A DNA stretch of 64,000 nucleotides, taken from Thauera sp. 2A1. GTDB lineage: Bacteria; Pseudomonadota; Gammaproteobacteria; Burkholderiales; Rhodocyclaceae. The notes under the pieces are model-generated. The model searched no databases. It saw only the letters and a program-made list of their open reading frames with translations, and was not told where the DNA came from. Positions 9,577 to 19,974 of the stretch are shown piece after piece. Position 1 is the stretch's first letter, and the number at the start of each line of letters is the position of its first letter. The stretch lies in assembly GCF_009469595.2 (NCBI RefSeq), contig NZ_SSXV01000002.1:248001-312000 (forward strand), in the 5' to 3' direction. Made by a program: the position numbers and the translations under genes.

Positions 9577-10059
9577 TCACTCGGTCGACAAGGTGACGGA
9601 GCGTGACTCCACCTTGATCGTGATGGGCTGCTTCTGGTGCGCCACCACCGCGACCGATCCGCGCCATCGGGCACGTTCCAGGTCACGGAAGGCGGCGATC
9701 ACCGCGACGTGGCGGGTGTCGGGTTGCAGGGTGCGCTCGAAGCGCTTGCGCTCACCCGGGCGCAACTGGAGTTCCTCCCGCGCCAACTGGTCGGCGCCGA
9801 GCGTCTGCGCCTCGCGGTCCCACAGGGAGAAGAAGTCCGCACGATTGAAGGCGGCGTCGGATTTCAGCTCGAACAGGCGGACGACCACGGGCGATGCGCG
9901 TCCGCGGCTGTCGGGATTGAGATCCGCGGCGGCTTCGACCGCAGCGTCGATCACCGTGGGTTTGGGCGGCGCTGAGCCGCAGGCGCTGAGCAAGCTCAGC
10001 GCGCATGCCGCGAGCACGAGGCAGGGAACACGGAACGCGGTGTCGGCAGGTCGGAACAC
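9577..10059 (-). CDS. tssJ: type VI secretion lipoprotein TssJ
   Basis: The protein has a lipoprotein signal peptide ending LSLLSAC, so the mature protein would start at Cys27 and be outer-membrane anchored. The rest matches the VasD/Lip family: VVVRLFELKSDAAFNRADFFSLWDREAQ, then PGERKRFERTLQPDTRHVAVIAAFRDL. I chose the GTG at 10059, which has GGAGAG four bases upstream and puts the signal peptide at the N-terminus. Upstream in-frame starts add an uncharacteristic hydrophilic leader. TssJ is the outer-membrane end of the TssJLM complex and is first in this operon. Confidence 0.9.
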   Translation of the reverse strand: MFRPADTAFRVPCLVLAACALSLLSACGSAPPKPTVIDAAVEAAADLNPDSRGRASPVVVRLFELKSDAAFNRADFFSLWDREAQTLGADQLAREELQLRPGERKRFERTLQPDTRHVAVIAAFRDLERARWRGSVAVVAHQKQPITIKVESRSVTLSTE

Positions 10060-10265
10060 GTCGCTCTCCGAAGTGGGATCGTCCGGGCCATTTTCGTCGC
10101 GCGCACGCAGGCCGTCCACTGGTGTTCCGGCGCACGCCAGCGACGTCGATGCCATTCACTCTAGTACATGGCGCCGCTGCGGTGCGCGAACTATGCTGAA
10201 CACGTGAAACGTGCAACTACACGCGTGAATGAAAGATGGACAGCTCGTCTGGTGAGGACAGGTTC

Positions 10266-12140
10266 ATGACAGCTCGGCGGTGCGTTCGGCTGAACATCGG
10301 GGGCCTGCTGGGGGCCATGCTGCTTGGCGCTTGCACCGGCACTGCGATTCCACCACCGTCGGCAACGGTGGCCACCGCGCCTTCGGCATCCACGGCTTCG
10401 GCTCCGCCGGCTGGCGCGACGGCGCCTGCGGAAGGCGTACCCATTGAGCAGAAACCGCTCCGCGAGGTGGCCACCGCGGCGGGCAGTGCCGACGAACGGG
10501 TGGGATTCTCCACGCGATTCGCCAGTTTCGAGCCGGCGCGCTGGGAAGATCTGCCGGATTGGGAGCGCGACGCCGTGGCCGAGGGGTGGGCGGCCTTTCG
10601 CCGGAGCTGCGGTGCCCTGGCCAGCAGGGCGGAGTGGCGCGGCGTGTGCGCGCGGGCGCTGGCGCTGGGCGCAGTCGATGATGCGGGCGTGCGTCGCTTC
10701 ATGCAGCGCGAGTTTTCGCTTTATGCGGTGCTCAAGGCGGACCGCAGTCCGATGGGGGTGATCACCGGCTATTACGAACCCCTGCTCCACGGCAGTCGCA
10801 CGAAGGGCGGGGCGTTCGTCTACCCGGTGTATGCGACCCCGGAAGACCTGCTGACGCTGGACATCCGCAGCGTGCCGCGCGAACTGCGGGGGCAGTCCAT
10901 CGGCGCGCGCATCGCAGGGCGCACGGTCGTGCCGGTCACCAGCGGCGACGCGCCCTATGTGCTCGACGTGGGCGATCTTCAGTCCGATGTGCGCGACAAG
11001 AAGCTGCGCGTGCGGCGCGAGGGAAACCGCATCGTTCCGTATCCGTCCCGGGCGGAGATCGAGCGCGAGGGGCTTCCCCGGGGGCAGATCATCGCCTGGG
11101 TGGATAACCCGGCGGCGCTGTATTCGATGCAGATCCAGGGCTCGGGCAAGATCCGCCTGACCGACGGACGCATCATCCGGCTTGCGTATGCCGAGCAGAA
11201 CGGCCACCCCTTCAGGCCACCCGTCGCCAGGAGCCGCGTTGCCACGCGGGGGGGCAGGTCGATTGGCGCCGATGGTGCCGGCGTTGACGACGCCGATGAC
11301 ATTTCCTGGCGTGCGGCGCTGATGTTGCCGGACGACGAGTCGGCCCCTCTCACGCGCGGGGGACACGCCCTGAAGCGAATTCGGACCGATCCTGGTGCCG
11401 CGCCGTCGGGCGGGGCCGGGGCGCTGGAGCCCGAAGTGGCAAAGTTGATCGAGGATCTCGCGAGCGGCCGGGGGATAGGCGGCGGGGGCGCGCGAAAGCC
11501 GTCCGCGGCGGAGCGCCCTGCAGTCGTGGCCCCACCGTCGGCCGAAAAGCCTGCGCCGGCGCCGAAGGTGGGAAAGCCAATGGCGCAACCCGGCGGCGTG
11601 GTTGGCGCGGCGCGACCCACGCAAGGCAAGACGAGTGAGGCGTCACCTGGCGACGGCGCACCGATCGACTTTCCCCAACCCAGCGCCGCAATGCGCGAGG
11701 CGATCCTCTCGGATCCCAGCTATGTGTTCTTCCGCGAGATCCCGGATGGCCCGGAAGGGCCGATCGGCGCCTTGGGCGTGCCACTGACGGCCGGTCGCTC
11801 GGTGGCGGTCGATCCCCGCACCACGCCGCTGGGCTTTCCGGTGTTCCTGTCGACGAGTCTGCCCGGGCGCGAAGGGCGGCTCAACCGCCTGGTCGTGGCG
11901 CAGGATACCGGTGGCGCCATCCGTGGCGCGGTGCGTGCCGACTACTTCTGGGGCGGCGGGAGCCGAGCCTATCTGCTGGCCGCGCGCATGAAGGAAAGCG
12001 GCCGCATGTGGGTGCTCTTCCCGCGTGATCTGCCGATTGCGGCGCGCGAGCGGGCGGTACGCACGCGTGGCGGCGGCCCCGCCGTCGCCGATATGGACTG
12101 TGTGGTCGAGGACCCCTTGCTTTGCGTGGAAGATCACTGA
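10266..12140 (+). CDS. mltA: membrane-bound lytic murein transglycosylase A with a large internal insertion
   Basis: A lipoprotein signal ends LLGAC (Cys23), so the enzyme should be attached to the outer membrane, where it cleaves peptidoglycan glycan strands. Family motifs are GVITGYYEP (164-172), IQGSGKI, SYVFFRE, and DTGGAIRG followed by AD559YFWG, with D559 aligning with the catalytic aspartate of the family. At 624 residues it is far longer than usual (about 350-420). About 150 residues of Ala/Pro/Gly-rich sequence (about 317-474) sit where other MltAs carry the short YRSIG...SMQ segment. The ATG at 10266 is preferred to 10236 because it has GAGG upstream and starts the signal peptide correctly. 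Confidence 0.9.
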   Translation: MTARRCVRLNIGGLLGAMLLGACTGTAIPPPSATVATAPSASTASAPPAGATAPAEGVPIEQKPLREVATAAGSADERVGFSTRFASFEPARWEDLPDWERDAVAEGWAAFRRSCGALASRAEWRGVCARALALGAVDDAGVRRFMQREFSLYAVLKADRSPMGVITGYYEPLLHGSRTKGGAFVYPVYATPEDLLTLDIRSVPRELRGQSIGARIAGRTVVPVTSGDAPYVLDVGDLQSDVRDKKLRVRREGNRIVPYPSRAEIEREGLPRGQIIAWVDNPAALYSMQIQGSGKIRLTDGRIIRLAYAEQNGHPFRPPVARSRVATRGGRSIGADGAGVDDADDISWRAALMLPDDESAPLTRGGHALKRIRTDPGAAPSGGAGALEPEVAKLIEDLASGRGIGGGGARKPSAAERPAVVAPPSAEKPAPAPKVGKPMAQPGGVVGAARPTQGKTSEASPGDGAPIDFPQPSAAMREAILSDPSYVFFREIPDGPEGPIGALGVPLTAGRSVAVDPRTTPLGFPVFLSTSLPGREGRLNRLVVAQDTGGAIRGAVRADYFWGGGSRAYLLAARMKESGRMWVLFPRDLPIAARERAVRTRGGGPAVADMDCVVEDPLLCVEDH

Positions 12141-12203
12141 TGCGCCGCGCTGCATCCGCGCGGCTGAGCCTGTCATCCAGCACGCGCGGAAGATGAGCGG
12201 CGC

Positions 12204-14669
12204 CTACCGTTCCCCGTCTTCGGCGCGATGCTCCGCGTCCCCCGTGCGATCGTGGTCCGCCGACTGCGCGCGCGAGAACTCCTTGCGCATCTTTGCCAGC
12301 TTGCGCAGCCCCTCGACGACGCGTGCGTTCATCGAACCCGCAGGAAGCTCGGCCTTCATTTCGCCAATCTCCTCCGGCTTTCCCGCCGCGAGCCCGGTGA
12401 GCAGTTCCAGTGCTTCATCGACGTCGGCGACGGCCCACACATGGAAGCGGCCTGCCTCCACTGCCTCCACCACCTCCGGGCGCAGCATCAGGTCGCAGAC
12501 GTTGGCGCGCGGGATCAGCACGCCCTGTTCGCCGCTCAGGCCGCGCGCCGCGCATACGTCGAAGTAGCCTTCGATCTTCTCGTTGATGCCGCCCACCGGC
12601 TGCACCACGCCGAACTGGTTCACCGAGCCGGTCACCGCCAGCGACTGCCGCAGCGGCACGCCCGCCAGTGCCGACAGCAGCGCGGCGAGTTCCGCCAGCG
12701 AGGCGCTGTCGCCCTCGACGCCGCCGTAGGACTGCTCGAACACCAGGCTCGCCTTCAGCGACAGCGGCAGGGTGAGGCCGAAGCGCGCGGCGACGAAGGA
12801 CGACAGGATGAGCACGCCCTTGGAGTGGATGGGCCCGCCGAGCCTGACCTCGCGCTCGATGTCCACCACCTCGCCATCGCCGACGCGCACGGTGGCGGTG
12901 ATGCGCACCGGATGGGCGAAGGTGCTCTCGCCCAGCAGCACCACGGCGAGGCCATTGACCTGTCCGACATGCTCGCCCGCGGTGTCGACCAGCAACTGGC
13001 CGCGCAGGATGTGATCGAGGAAGCGCTCGCGGATGCGGTCGTTGCGCCGGCGATGAGCCTCGAGCGCGGACTCGATGTGCTCGCGCTCGATGCGAGGCGC
13101 CTGGCGCGTTGCGGCGAAATGGTCGGCCTCGCGCAGCAGGTCGCCAAGCGGCTGCGTCTGCGTGGTGAGGCGCTGCGCGTCGCTCGCCAGGCGGGCGGCG
13201 TGCTCGATGGTGCGCGCTACCGCCGCGGCAGACAGCGGCCGCAGCCCGCCGCGCTGCGCCATCGTCGCGATCAGGCGTGCGTAGGCGGCGGTGTTCTCCG
13301 CGTTGCGTTCGATCTCGCTCTCCATGTCGGCGTTGATCTTGAAGAGCTGCGGAAAATCCGGGTCGTACTGGCACAGCAGGTAATAGACGAGGCGCTCGCC
13401 GATCAGCACCACCTTGAGGTCCAGCGGCATCGCCTCGGGCTCGAGTTGCACCGTGCTGGTGAGACCGATGATGTCGGACAGCGACTCGATGCGGATCCTG
13501 CCGGCGCGCAGGCAGCGCTTGAGCCCGTCCCAGGCGTAGGGCTGCGACAGCACCTTGATGGCGTCGAGCACCAGGAAGCCGCCATTGGCCCGCTGCAGCG
13601 CGCCGGCGCGGATGAGCGTGAAGTTGCTCATCAGCGTGCCCATGTGCACCACATGCTCGATGCGGCCGACGAGGTTCTGCAGCGTGGGGTGGTCTTCATA
13701 CACCACCGGGCGGGTGCCGTCGGCGGGATTCTCGACCAGCAGATTGACCAGGTAGCGCTGCACCGAAATGCTGCCGGAGTAGGTCGTGGTTTCGGTGTCG
13801 CCTTCGCTTTGCGAGGATTCGCGCAGCGATTCGCCGCTCTCGACGATGTCCTGCAGCACTGCGTCGAGCCAGGCGATCACCTCGGGCAAGTCGCCGTAGG
13901 CCGGCTTGAGGTCCTCGACCAGGTGCGTCACGGTGATGCGCAGCGCCTCGCTGCCGGCCTCCTTGATGCGGCTCTGCAGCTCGCGGCGCCAGCGCGGAAA
14001 CTCGTTCATGAGCTTGTGCATGCGCTCGTGCATGGTCTTGATGTGCGCTGCCAGCTCGCGCTGCCGCTCTTCGGGCAACTGCTCGAACTCCTCCTGCGAC
14101 AGGGTGCTGTCCTCGTTCTTCATCGGCACGAAGGCGAAGCCGTGCGGGGTGCGCAGCAGCGCGACGCCAAGCTCGGCGGATTCGTGCCCAAGGGCGTGCA
14201 GCGCGGCCTCCTCGCGCTGCTTCTGCTCCTCCTGCATCGCCTCGATGCGGCTGCGGTATTCGTCGCTCTGGAACACCGCGGTGATGGCAGGCAGCAGTTC
14301 CTCGACGAAGCTCTGCATGTCGTCGCGCAGGTGCGCGCCGCGGCCGCAGGGCAGGCGCATCAGGTCGGGGCGGGCGGCGTCGGCGAAGTTGTAGACGTAG
14401 CACCAGTCCGCCGGCGGCTCGCCGCTGCGCCGTTCCCTCTCGAGCAACTGGTTGATGATGGCGTGGCGTCCGCTGCCGGTTTCGCCGAGCACGAAGAGGT
14501 TGTAGCCGCTGTGCGGGATGTCGAGCCCCATCCGCATCGCCTCGACGGCACGGGTGTGGATCAGCGCCGCATCGATTTCAGGCAGTTCGGTGGAGTCGTT
14601 GAACGGCAACGAGGCGGGGTCGCACGCGGTGTACAGGGACTGCGGCGCAAGCGGGGTGGGACGGCCCAT
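12204..14669 (-). CDS. Lon-family ATP-dependent protease (AAA_32/LonB-like)
   Basis: The 821-residue protein has Walker A GETGSGRH (62-69), a long helical insert (about 100-230) rich in charged residues, and a C-terminal Lon protease domain with the Ser-Lys dyad: GDSAS (S655) and NEKIEG (K698). The architecture resembles the AAA_32-containing Lon-like proteases rather than classical Lon, because no N-terminal substrate domain is present. The ATG at 14669 has GAGGTG six bases upstream; a GTG at 14678 is the alternative. It converges on mltA with a 63-bp gap. Substrates cannot be inferred from the sequence. Confidence 0.9.
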   Translation of the reverse strand: MGRPTPLAPQSLYTACDPASLPFNDSTELPEIDAALIHTRAVEAMRMGLDIPHSGYNLFVLGETGSGRHAIINQLLERERRSGEPPADWCYVYNFADAARPDLMRLPCGRGAHLRDDMQSFVEELLPAITAVFQSDEYRSRIEAMQEEQKQREEAALHALGHESAELGVALLRTPHGFAFVPMKNEDSTLSQEEFEQLPEERQRELAAHIKTMHERMHKLMNEFPRWRRELQSRIKEAGSEALRITVTHLVEDLKPAYGDLPEVIAWLDAVLQDIVESGESLRESSQSEGDTETTTYSGSISVQRYLVNLLVENPADGTRPVVYEDHPTLQNLVGRIEHVVHMGTLMSNFTLIRAGALQRANGGFLVLDAIKVLSQPYAWDGLKRCLRAGRIRIESLSDIIGLTSTVQLEPEAMPLDLKVVLIGERLVYYLLCQYDPDFPQLFKINADMESEIERNAENTAAYARLIATMAQRGGLRPLSAAAVARTIEHAARLASDAQRLTTQTQPLGDLLREADHFAATRQAPRIEREHIESALEAHRRRNDRIRERFLDHILRGQLLVDTAGEHVGQVNGLAVVLLGESTFAHPVRITATVRVGDGEVVDIEREVRLGGPIHSKGVLILSSFVAARFGLTLPLSLKASLVFEQSYGGVEGDSASLAELAALLSALAGVPLRQSLAVTGSVNQFGVVQPVGGINEKIEGYFDVCAARGLSGEQGVLIPRANVCDLMLRPEVVEAVEAGRFHVWAVADVDEALELLTGLAAGKPEEIGEMKAELPAGSMNARVVEGLRKLAKMRKEFSRAQSADHDRTGDAEHRAEDGER

Positions 14670-14908
14670 CGGACGCACCTCGTGTGGTTTTTATGCCAAG
14701 CATAATCGTGCCCCTTGTTGGGGCAAAGCAGGTAGGCGCACGATCGCGGCAGCAAGGGCGAAGTGAGCCGGCATGTGAGCAAATACCGCGACTTTGCGTG
14801 CGGTCGTCGCAGAATCAAGACGAAGCAAGAGAGCTTGCCATCGCGACGCTGGTCATTGTCCGTCAATGTGCCGGGACAGCTCGCATGTGCTGAAGCGGGA
14901 GAAACAAG

Positions 14909-15421
14909 ATGCTGCAACAGACGATGGTCTCGAACTACCAGTCGCACTCGCTTGCCAATGTCCGGGAGGCGGCGATGCTTACCTTCAATGTGATGCATCA
15001 GCTCAATGGGCTGTCGCTCCGAGCGCTCAAAGCCAGCGCGGGCATGTCGCTGCAGCAGGTGCTGTTGCCGGGCGACGGTGTTGCCGGTTATCGCGCGGTC
15101 GATGAGGTGCGTGGGCTGTTCCACGAATCCCTGCATCTGACTTCCGCATGGTTGATCGACCTGGTGAAGGTGTCCGAATCGCAGTGGGCGATCTCGCACC
15201 GCTGCGCCCATGCCGCGCTACACCAGATGCACAAGTGGTTGCCGCGCGAATTCGACACGACGGTCGGCGCGATCGATCTCGCGCTCGACGCGGCGGAAAG
15301 CGCGACCGAAAACCTGGCCGATGCCGGCGTATTGATGGTCAAGCGCCTGGAGGGTGAGGGCGAGCTGCTGTGCTGTACTTCAGGCCAGGACGGACGCGTG
15401 GAAACGGCCGCGGCGCACTGA
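14909..15421 (+). CDS. small helical protein, possibly phasin-like
   Basis: This 170-residue protein begins MLQQTMVSNYQSHSLANVREAAM, is predicted to be largely helical and contains no catalytic motif that I recognise. Its spacing of alanines and its opening resemble phasin-type proteins, and a true phasin lies 1.4 kb downstream, but the assignment is weak. The start has GGGAGA upstream of ATG 14909. It is divergent from the Lon-like gene across about 240 bp and converges on the CYTH gene. The divergent interval holds an imperfect inverted repeat (TGCCCC/GGGGCA) but no clear promoter. Confidence 0.5.
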   Translation: MLQQTMVSNYQSHSLANVREAAMLTFNVMHQLNGLSLRALKASAGMSLQQVLLPGDGVAGYRAVDEVRGLFHESLHLTSAWLIDLVKVSESQWAISHRCAHAALHQMHKWLPREFDTTVGAIDLALDAAESATENLADAGVLMVKRLEGEGELLCCTSGQDGRVETAAAH

Positions 15422-15473
15422 GGTCGGTGGATCTGGCGGCAGCCGCGGGGTGCATTGCCCTGCGCGGATGCCG

Positions 15474-16013
15474 TCAGTGGGGTGCGCCCAAGCCCGGCAA
15501 CCCGGGAAAAGTGGTCGAGGATGCGGTGAGGTCGCTCATGCGCAGCGGCAGCGCAGGCCCTTCGTGCTGCGCCAGCATGTAGTTCCCGTAACGCCGGTCG
15601 TGCGTGACTTCGAGTCCCGCCCAGGGTGGCAGCACGACGGGGGTATCCTCGCGCGGAAGCTCGATTTCGGCGATCACCAGGCCGGCGTGGCGCCCTTCGA
15701 ATACATCGACCTCGAACGCCTGGTCGGCGAAATCGACCACGTAGCGGGTCTTGTGGATGATGCGATTGCCGCAGTATTGCGCCAGGATGCGCTGGGCGTC
15801 GGCGACCGGGATGGGGTATTCGAACTCGTCGCGCGAAATGCCCTCGTGCGGTCCCTTCAGCGTCAGGTAAGCGCGTTCGGCCCGCAGGCGCACGCGCGTG
15901 GACATGGCGCCCGGTTCCTTTGCGACATAGCCTTGTATGATGCGGTCGCCCTTGCGTCCGTCGAGGAAGCCGGTTTCGCGTACCAGGAACTTGCGTTCGA
16001 TTTCTGTCGCCAT
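15474..16013 (-). CDS. CYTH-domain protein (inorganic triphosphatase / CyaB-like)
   Basis: The 179-residue protein opens MATEIERKFLV, the ExExK signature of the CYTH superfamily (E4, E6, K8). Tunnel-lining charged residues follow in TRVRLRAERAYLTLKG, EFEYPI, KTRYVV and EVDVFEG. Family members of this small single-domain type hydrolyse inorganic triphosphate or related triphosphates with a divalent metal, although some are annotated as adenylate cyclase. The open frame reaches 16784, but the ATG at 16013 starts exactly at the family N-terminus. Confidence 0.88.
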   Translation of the reverse strand: MATEIERKFLVRETGFLDGRKGDRIIQGYVAKEPGAMSTRVRLRAERAYLTLKGPHEGISRDEFEYPIPVADAQRILAQYCGNRIIHKTRYVVDFADQAFEVDVFEGRHAGLVIAEIELPREDTPVVLPPWAGLEVTHDRRYGNYMLAQHEGPALPLRMSDLTASSTTFPGLPGLGAPH

Positions 16014-16127
16014 GGGACACCGATCAGGCAAGCGGAGATCGGATTGTAGCAAAATATTTTGCGTTGGCTGTTGCGGCGCAAAAAGCCTCCTTGTTATCGG
16101 TACGAATGGTCGATCACTGACAGGAAA

Positions 16128-16631
16128 ATGAACGAGAGCGAGCTGATATCGCTGGGCGCCGCGGCGCAGTGGTTGTCGGCGCAGAGCGCCGGGAACTGGA
16201 CCCCCGCCTTGCTCATCGACCGCCTGCTTGCGCATCGCGCGCCGAGCGTGTGCGTCCTGCTGCCAAAGGGCTGGAGCCTGCTGCGCGAGGAGGATGGCGA
16301 GCCGGTGCATGCGGCGCGGCGCAGCCTCTTCCGGGTGAGCGATGGCGAGGATTTCCTCGAACAGTTCGCCATGTTCGGTGACCTGTCGATCGCGAGCGGC
16401 CTGCCGCATCGGCTGGAAGACGCGCTCGGCAAGGGTTTTCGCAGCGTTGCACCGATTCCTGCCGCCATGCTGCGCCTTTGGCCGGAGGAACTGCAGGCGA
16501 TTGCCGCGGACGCCGGCGCGGCGTCGGAGGCAACCTTCATGCGCCGGGTCGCGCAGATGCGCGCCCGTGCTCGACCGCGGGCCGACGATGAGCCTGAGTC
16601 GGCGCCGCAGCGGCCCCCTTCGTCGGACTGA
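16128..16631 (+). CDS. hypothetical protein
   Basis: I do not recognise this 167-residue protein. It starts MNESELISLGAAAQWLSAQSAG with AGGA upstream of ATG 16128. It has a compact middle (PSVCVLLPKGWSLLREEDG, DGEDFLEQFAMFGDLSIASGLP) and a disordered C-terminal tail rich in Arg, Pro and Asp. There is no signal peptide or membrane segment. It stands alone between the divergent CYTH gene and the phasin promoter. Confidence 0.6.
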   Translation: MNESELISLGAAAQWLSAQSAGNWTPALLIDRLLAHRAPSVCVLLPKGWSLLREEDGEPVHAARRSLFRVSDGEDFLEQFAMFGDLSIASGLPHRLEDALGKGFRSVAPIPAAMLRLWPEELQAIAADAGAASEATFMRRVAQMRARARPRADDEPESAPQRPPSSD

Positions 16632-16675
16632 AACGGGCTGCCGGGTTCGAGCGCGCAGGGGCCGGTGCGATGCGG

Positions 16676-16727
16676 TTTTGTTGCGATGCGCAAAAAGCAT
16701 TGACAGGAAAATTTTCGACGATATAGT
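16676..16727 (+). promoter_or_regulatory. phasin promoter with upstream palindrome
   Basis: A near-consensus sigma70 promoter, TTGACA (16700-16705), 16-bp spacer and TATAGT (16722-16727), lies about 108 bp upstream of the phasin start. Directly upstream is an imperfect palindrome TTGCG-ATG-CGCAA (16681-16693) flanked by T and A runs. Phasin genes are commonly controlled by the PhaR repressor, which binds TGC/GCA-rich sites, so this is a plausible operator by position. That role is inferred. Confidence 0.65.
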
Positions 16728-16835
16728 GGCCACATGTTGCGTCGCAGCAAAGAGGCGCGATTCAAGCGCCATGCTGCCTCGCAAACGATCGATTTCCTGC
16801 CATCAAATCGCCGCATCAATCAAAGGAAGACCGCC

Positions 16836-17384
16836 ATGTCGAAATTCACCACTCCCGAGCAGTTCTCCGCCGTCGCCAAGGCCAACATCGAGACCCTGAT
16901 CGCGCTGGCCAACAGCAACGTCGCCCGCGTCGAGCGCCTGTCGGCCCTGAACATCAACACCGCCCGTGCCGCGCTGGAAGACGGCGTTGCCGCCACCAAG
17001 ACCCTGCTGGCCGTGAAGAACCCGCAGGACATCGCCGGTCTGCAGGCCTCGCTGGCCCAGCCGATGATGGACAAGGCCGTGGCCTATGCCCGCAGCGTGT
17101 ACGAAATCGCCGCCGAAGCGCAGCAGGAAGTCGCCAAGCTGTTCGAAGCCCAGGTTGCCGAGCTGAACAAGAACGTGAACAGCGCCCTCGAGCAGGCTGC
17201 CAAGGCCGCGCCGGCTGGTTCCGAGCCGGTCTTCGCCGCCATCAAGTCGTCGATGGAAGCCGCCAACAGCCTGTACGACAACGCCTCCAAGGCGGTGAAG
17301 CAGGCGTCGGAAGTGGCCGAGGCCAACATCGCCGCCGCCACCGAAGCGACCGTCAAGGCCGTTTCCTCCAAGAAGGCTGCGTAA
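16836..17384 (+). CDS. phaP: phasin (PHA granule-associated protein)
   Basis: The 182-residue protein belongs to the phasin family: TTPEQFSAVAKANIETLIALAN at the N-terminus, then long amphipathic Ala-rich helices and a Lys/Ala tail ending SSKKAA. Phasins coat polyhydroxyalkanoate granules in the cytoplasm and set granule size and number. The ATG at 16836 has AAAGGAAGA upstream and gives the family N-terminus. The gene is monocistronic, with its own promoter and a strong hairpin 50 bp after the stop. Confidence 0.95.
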   Translation: MSKFTTPEQFSAVAKANIETLIALANSNVARVERLSALNINTARAALEDGVAATKTLLAVKNPQDIAGLQASLAQPMMDKAVAYARSVYEIAAEAQQEVAKLFEAQVAELNKNVNSALEQAAKAAPAGSEPVFAAIKSSMEAANSLYDNASKAVKQASEVAEANIAAATEATVKAVSSKKAA

Positions 17385-17433
17385 GCAGGTTTGCTGCACG
17401 CTGCATGACGGGCCGCAAGGCCCGCGTGCAGGA

Positions 17434-17472
17434 CACGAGGGGCTGCCCGGATCGACCGGGCAGCCCCTCGTG
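17434..17472 (+). terminator. phasin transcription terminator hairpin
   Basis: A perfect 17-bp stem (17434-17450 with 17456-17472) has a 5-nt loop. The stem starts CACGAGGGGCTGC. No T-run follows, so termination may rely on stem strength; the position directly after phaP supports the call. Confidence 0.8.
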
Positions 17473-17541
17473 CCGTCTACACCGTCGCCCTGGCAGGGGG
17501 CGGCGGTCGTGGCGGGAATCGAAATTGCGAGTGGCAGTGCA

Positions 17542-17571
17542 CTTGAAATCGCCGCACCTCGACCCTATTAT
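17542..17571 (+). promoter_or_regulatory. groESL promoter, overlapping sigma70 and sigma32-like elements
   Basis: TTGAAA (17543-17548), 17-bp spacer and TATTAT (17566-17571) form a good sigma70 promoter. The same DNA reads CTTGAAA (17542-17548), 14 bp, CCCTATTA (17563-17570), close to the sigma32 heat-shock consensus. The -10 element runs directly into the CIRCE operator. Confidence 0.75.
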
Positions 17572-17597
17572 TAGCACTCGTTGGCAGTGAGTGCTAA
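17571..17597 (+). promoter_or_regulatory. CIRCE operator (HrcA binding site)
   Basis: A perfect CIRCE element: TTAGCACTC (17571-17579), 9-bp spacer, GAGTGCTAA (17589-17597). HrcA repressor binds this to shut off chaperone genes in non-stress conditions. It covers the presumed transcription start of groESL. hrcA itself is not in the window. Confidence 0.97.
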
Positions 17598-17683
17598 CAG
17601 CCCCGGGCGGTGCCCGTGTGGTACTCGCGAATTTTCCGGCGGGCTGGTCCCGCATTAGTCGAAACCTGGTAGGAGAGAACCTG

Positions 17684-17974
17684 ATGAAGATTCGTCCCTT
17701 GCATGATCGCGTGATCGTCAAGCGCCTTGAAGCCGAACGCAAGACCGCCAGCGGCATCGTGATCCCCGACAGCGCCGGCGAGAAGCCCGATCAGGGCGAA
17801 GTGCTGGCCGTTGGCAACGGCAAGATCCTGGACGACGGCAAGGTCCGTCCGATGGCCGTCAAGGTGGGCGACAAGGTGCTGTTCGGCAAGTATGCCGGCC
17901 AGTCCGTGAAGGTTGAAGGCGAAGAGCTCCTCGTGATGCGCGAGGAAGACATCATGGGCGTGGTCGAGGCCTGA
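17684..17974 (+). CDS. groES: co-chaperonin GroES
   Basis: The 96-residue protein starts [16 protein letters not shown] and carries the mobile-loop region ([18 protein letters not shown]) and the C-terminal [10 protein letters not shown] of GroES. The heptameric lid closes the GroEL folding chamber in the cytoplasm. The ATG at 17684 has AGGAGAG upstream; the open frame upstream of it is leader. It is transcribed with groEL, 53 bp downstream, from the CIRCE-controlled promoter. Confidence 0.99.
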   Translation: MKIRPLHDRVIVKRLEAERKTASGIVIPDSAGEKPDQGEVLAVGNGKILDDGKVRPMAVKVGDKVLFGKYAGQSVKVEGEELLVMREEDIMGVVEA

Positions 17975-18024
17975 GCCTCCCGCGTTTCCCTGAACCGCTA
18001 ACCGAAATAAATCCGGAGTTCTGA

Positions 18025-19671
<1,647 letters not shown>

Positions 19672-19685
19672 TTGCCCTTGCCTGT

Positions 19686-19765
19686 GGCCCCGGCTCGCCG
19701 GGGCCGCAACCTGGCAGCATCGACGACAAACGGCCCCGCCTGGTGCGGGGCCGTTTGTCGTTTAC
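19686..19765 (+). terminator. groESL terminator region with two hairpins
   Basis: A short hairpin GGCCCC...GGGGCC (19686-19705) is followed by a strong one: a 16-bp perfect stem (19724-19739 with 19745-19760), 5-nt loop CTGGT, then TTTACG. Their position 15-90 bp after groEL marks the end of the operon. Confidence 0.82.
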
Positions 19766-19974
19766 GCGCGCGAACGCAGCCCCGGCTGCGCGCCGAGCCG
19801 CGCGAAGCATGTGATAATTGGACCGTTTGGGAGAAAAGTCGGTGGGGAGCGACAGGCAGCCGCCCCCCGGAATGCGGCCGCTCGCGGCGGGCATTCCCCA
19901 GGACCGAGCAAAAGGAGAACAGCGGGGCGGAATCTATCGGCACCCGCTTACATGCAACTTACACCCGGAAACCC

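Noticed and set aside
12228..14705. 825-residue rightward open frame
   Set aside because: Antisense shadow of the Lon-like protease, whose Walker A and Ser-Lys dyad are clear on the other strand.
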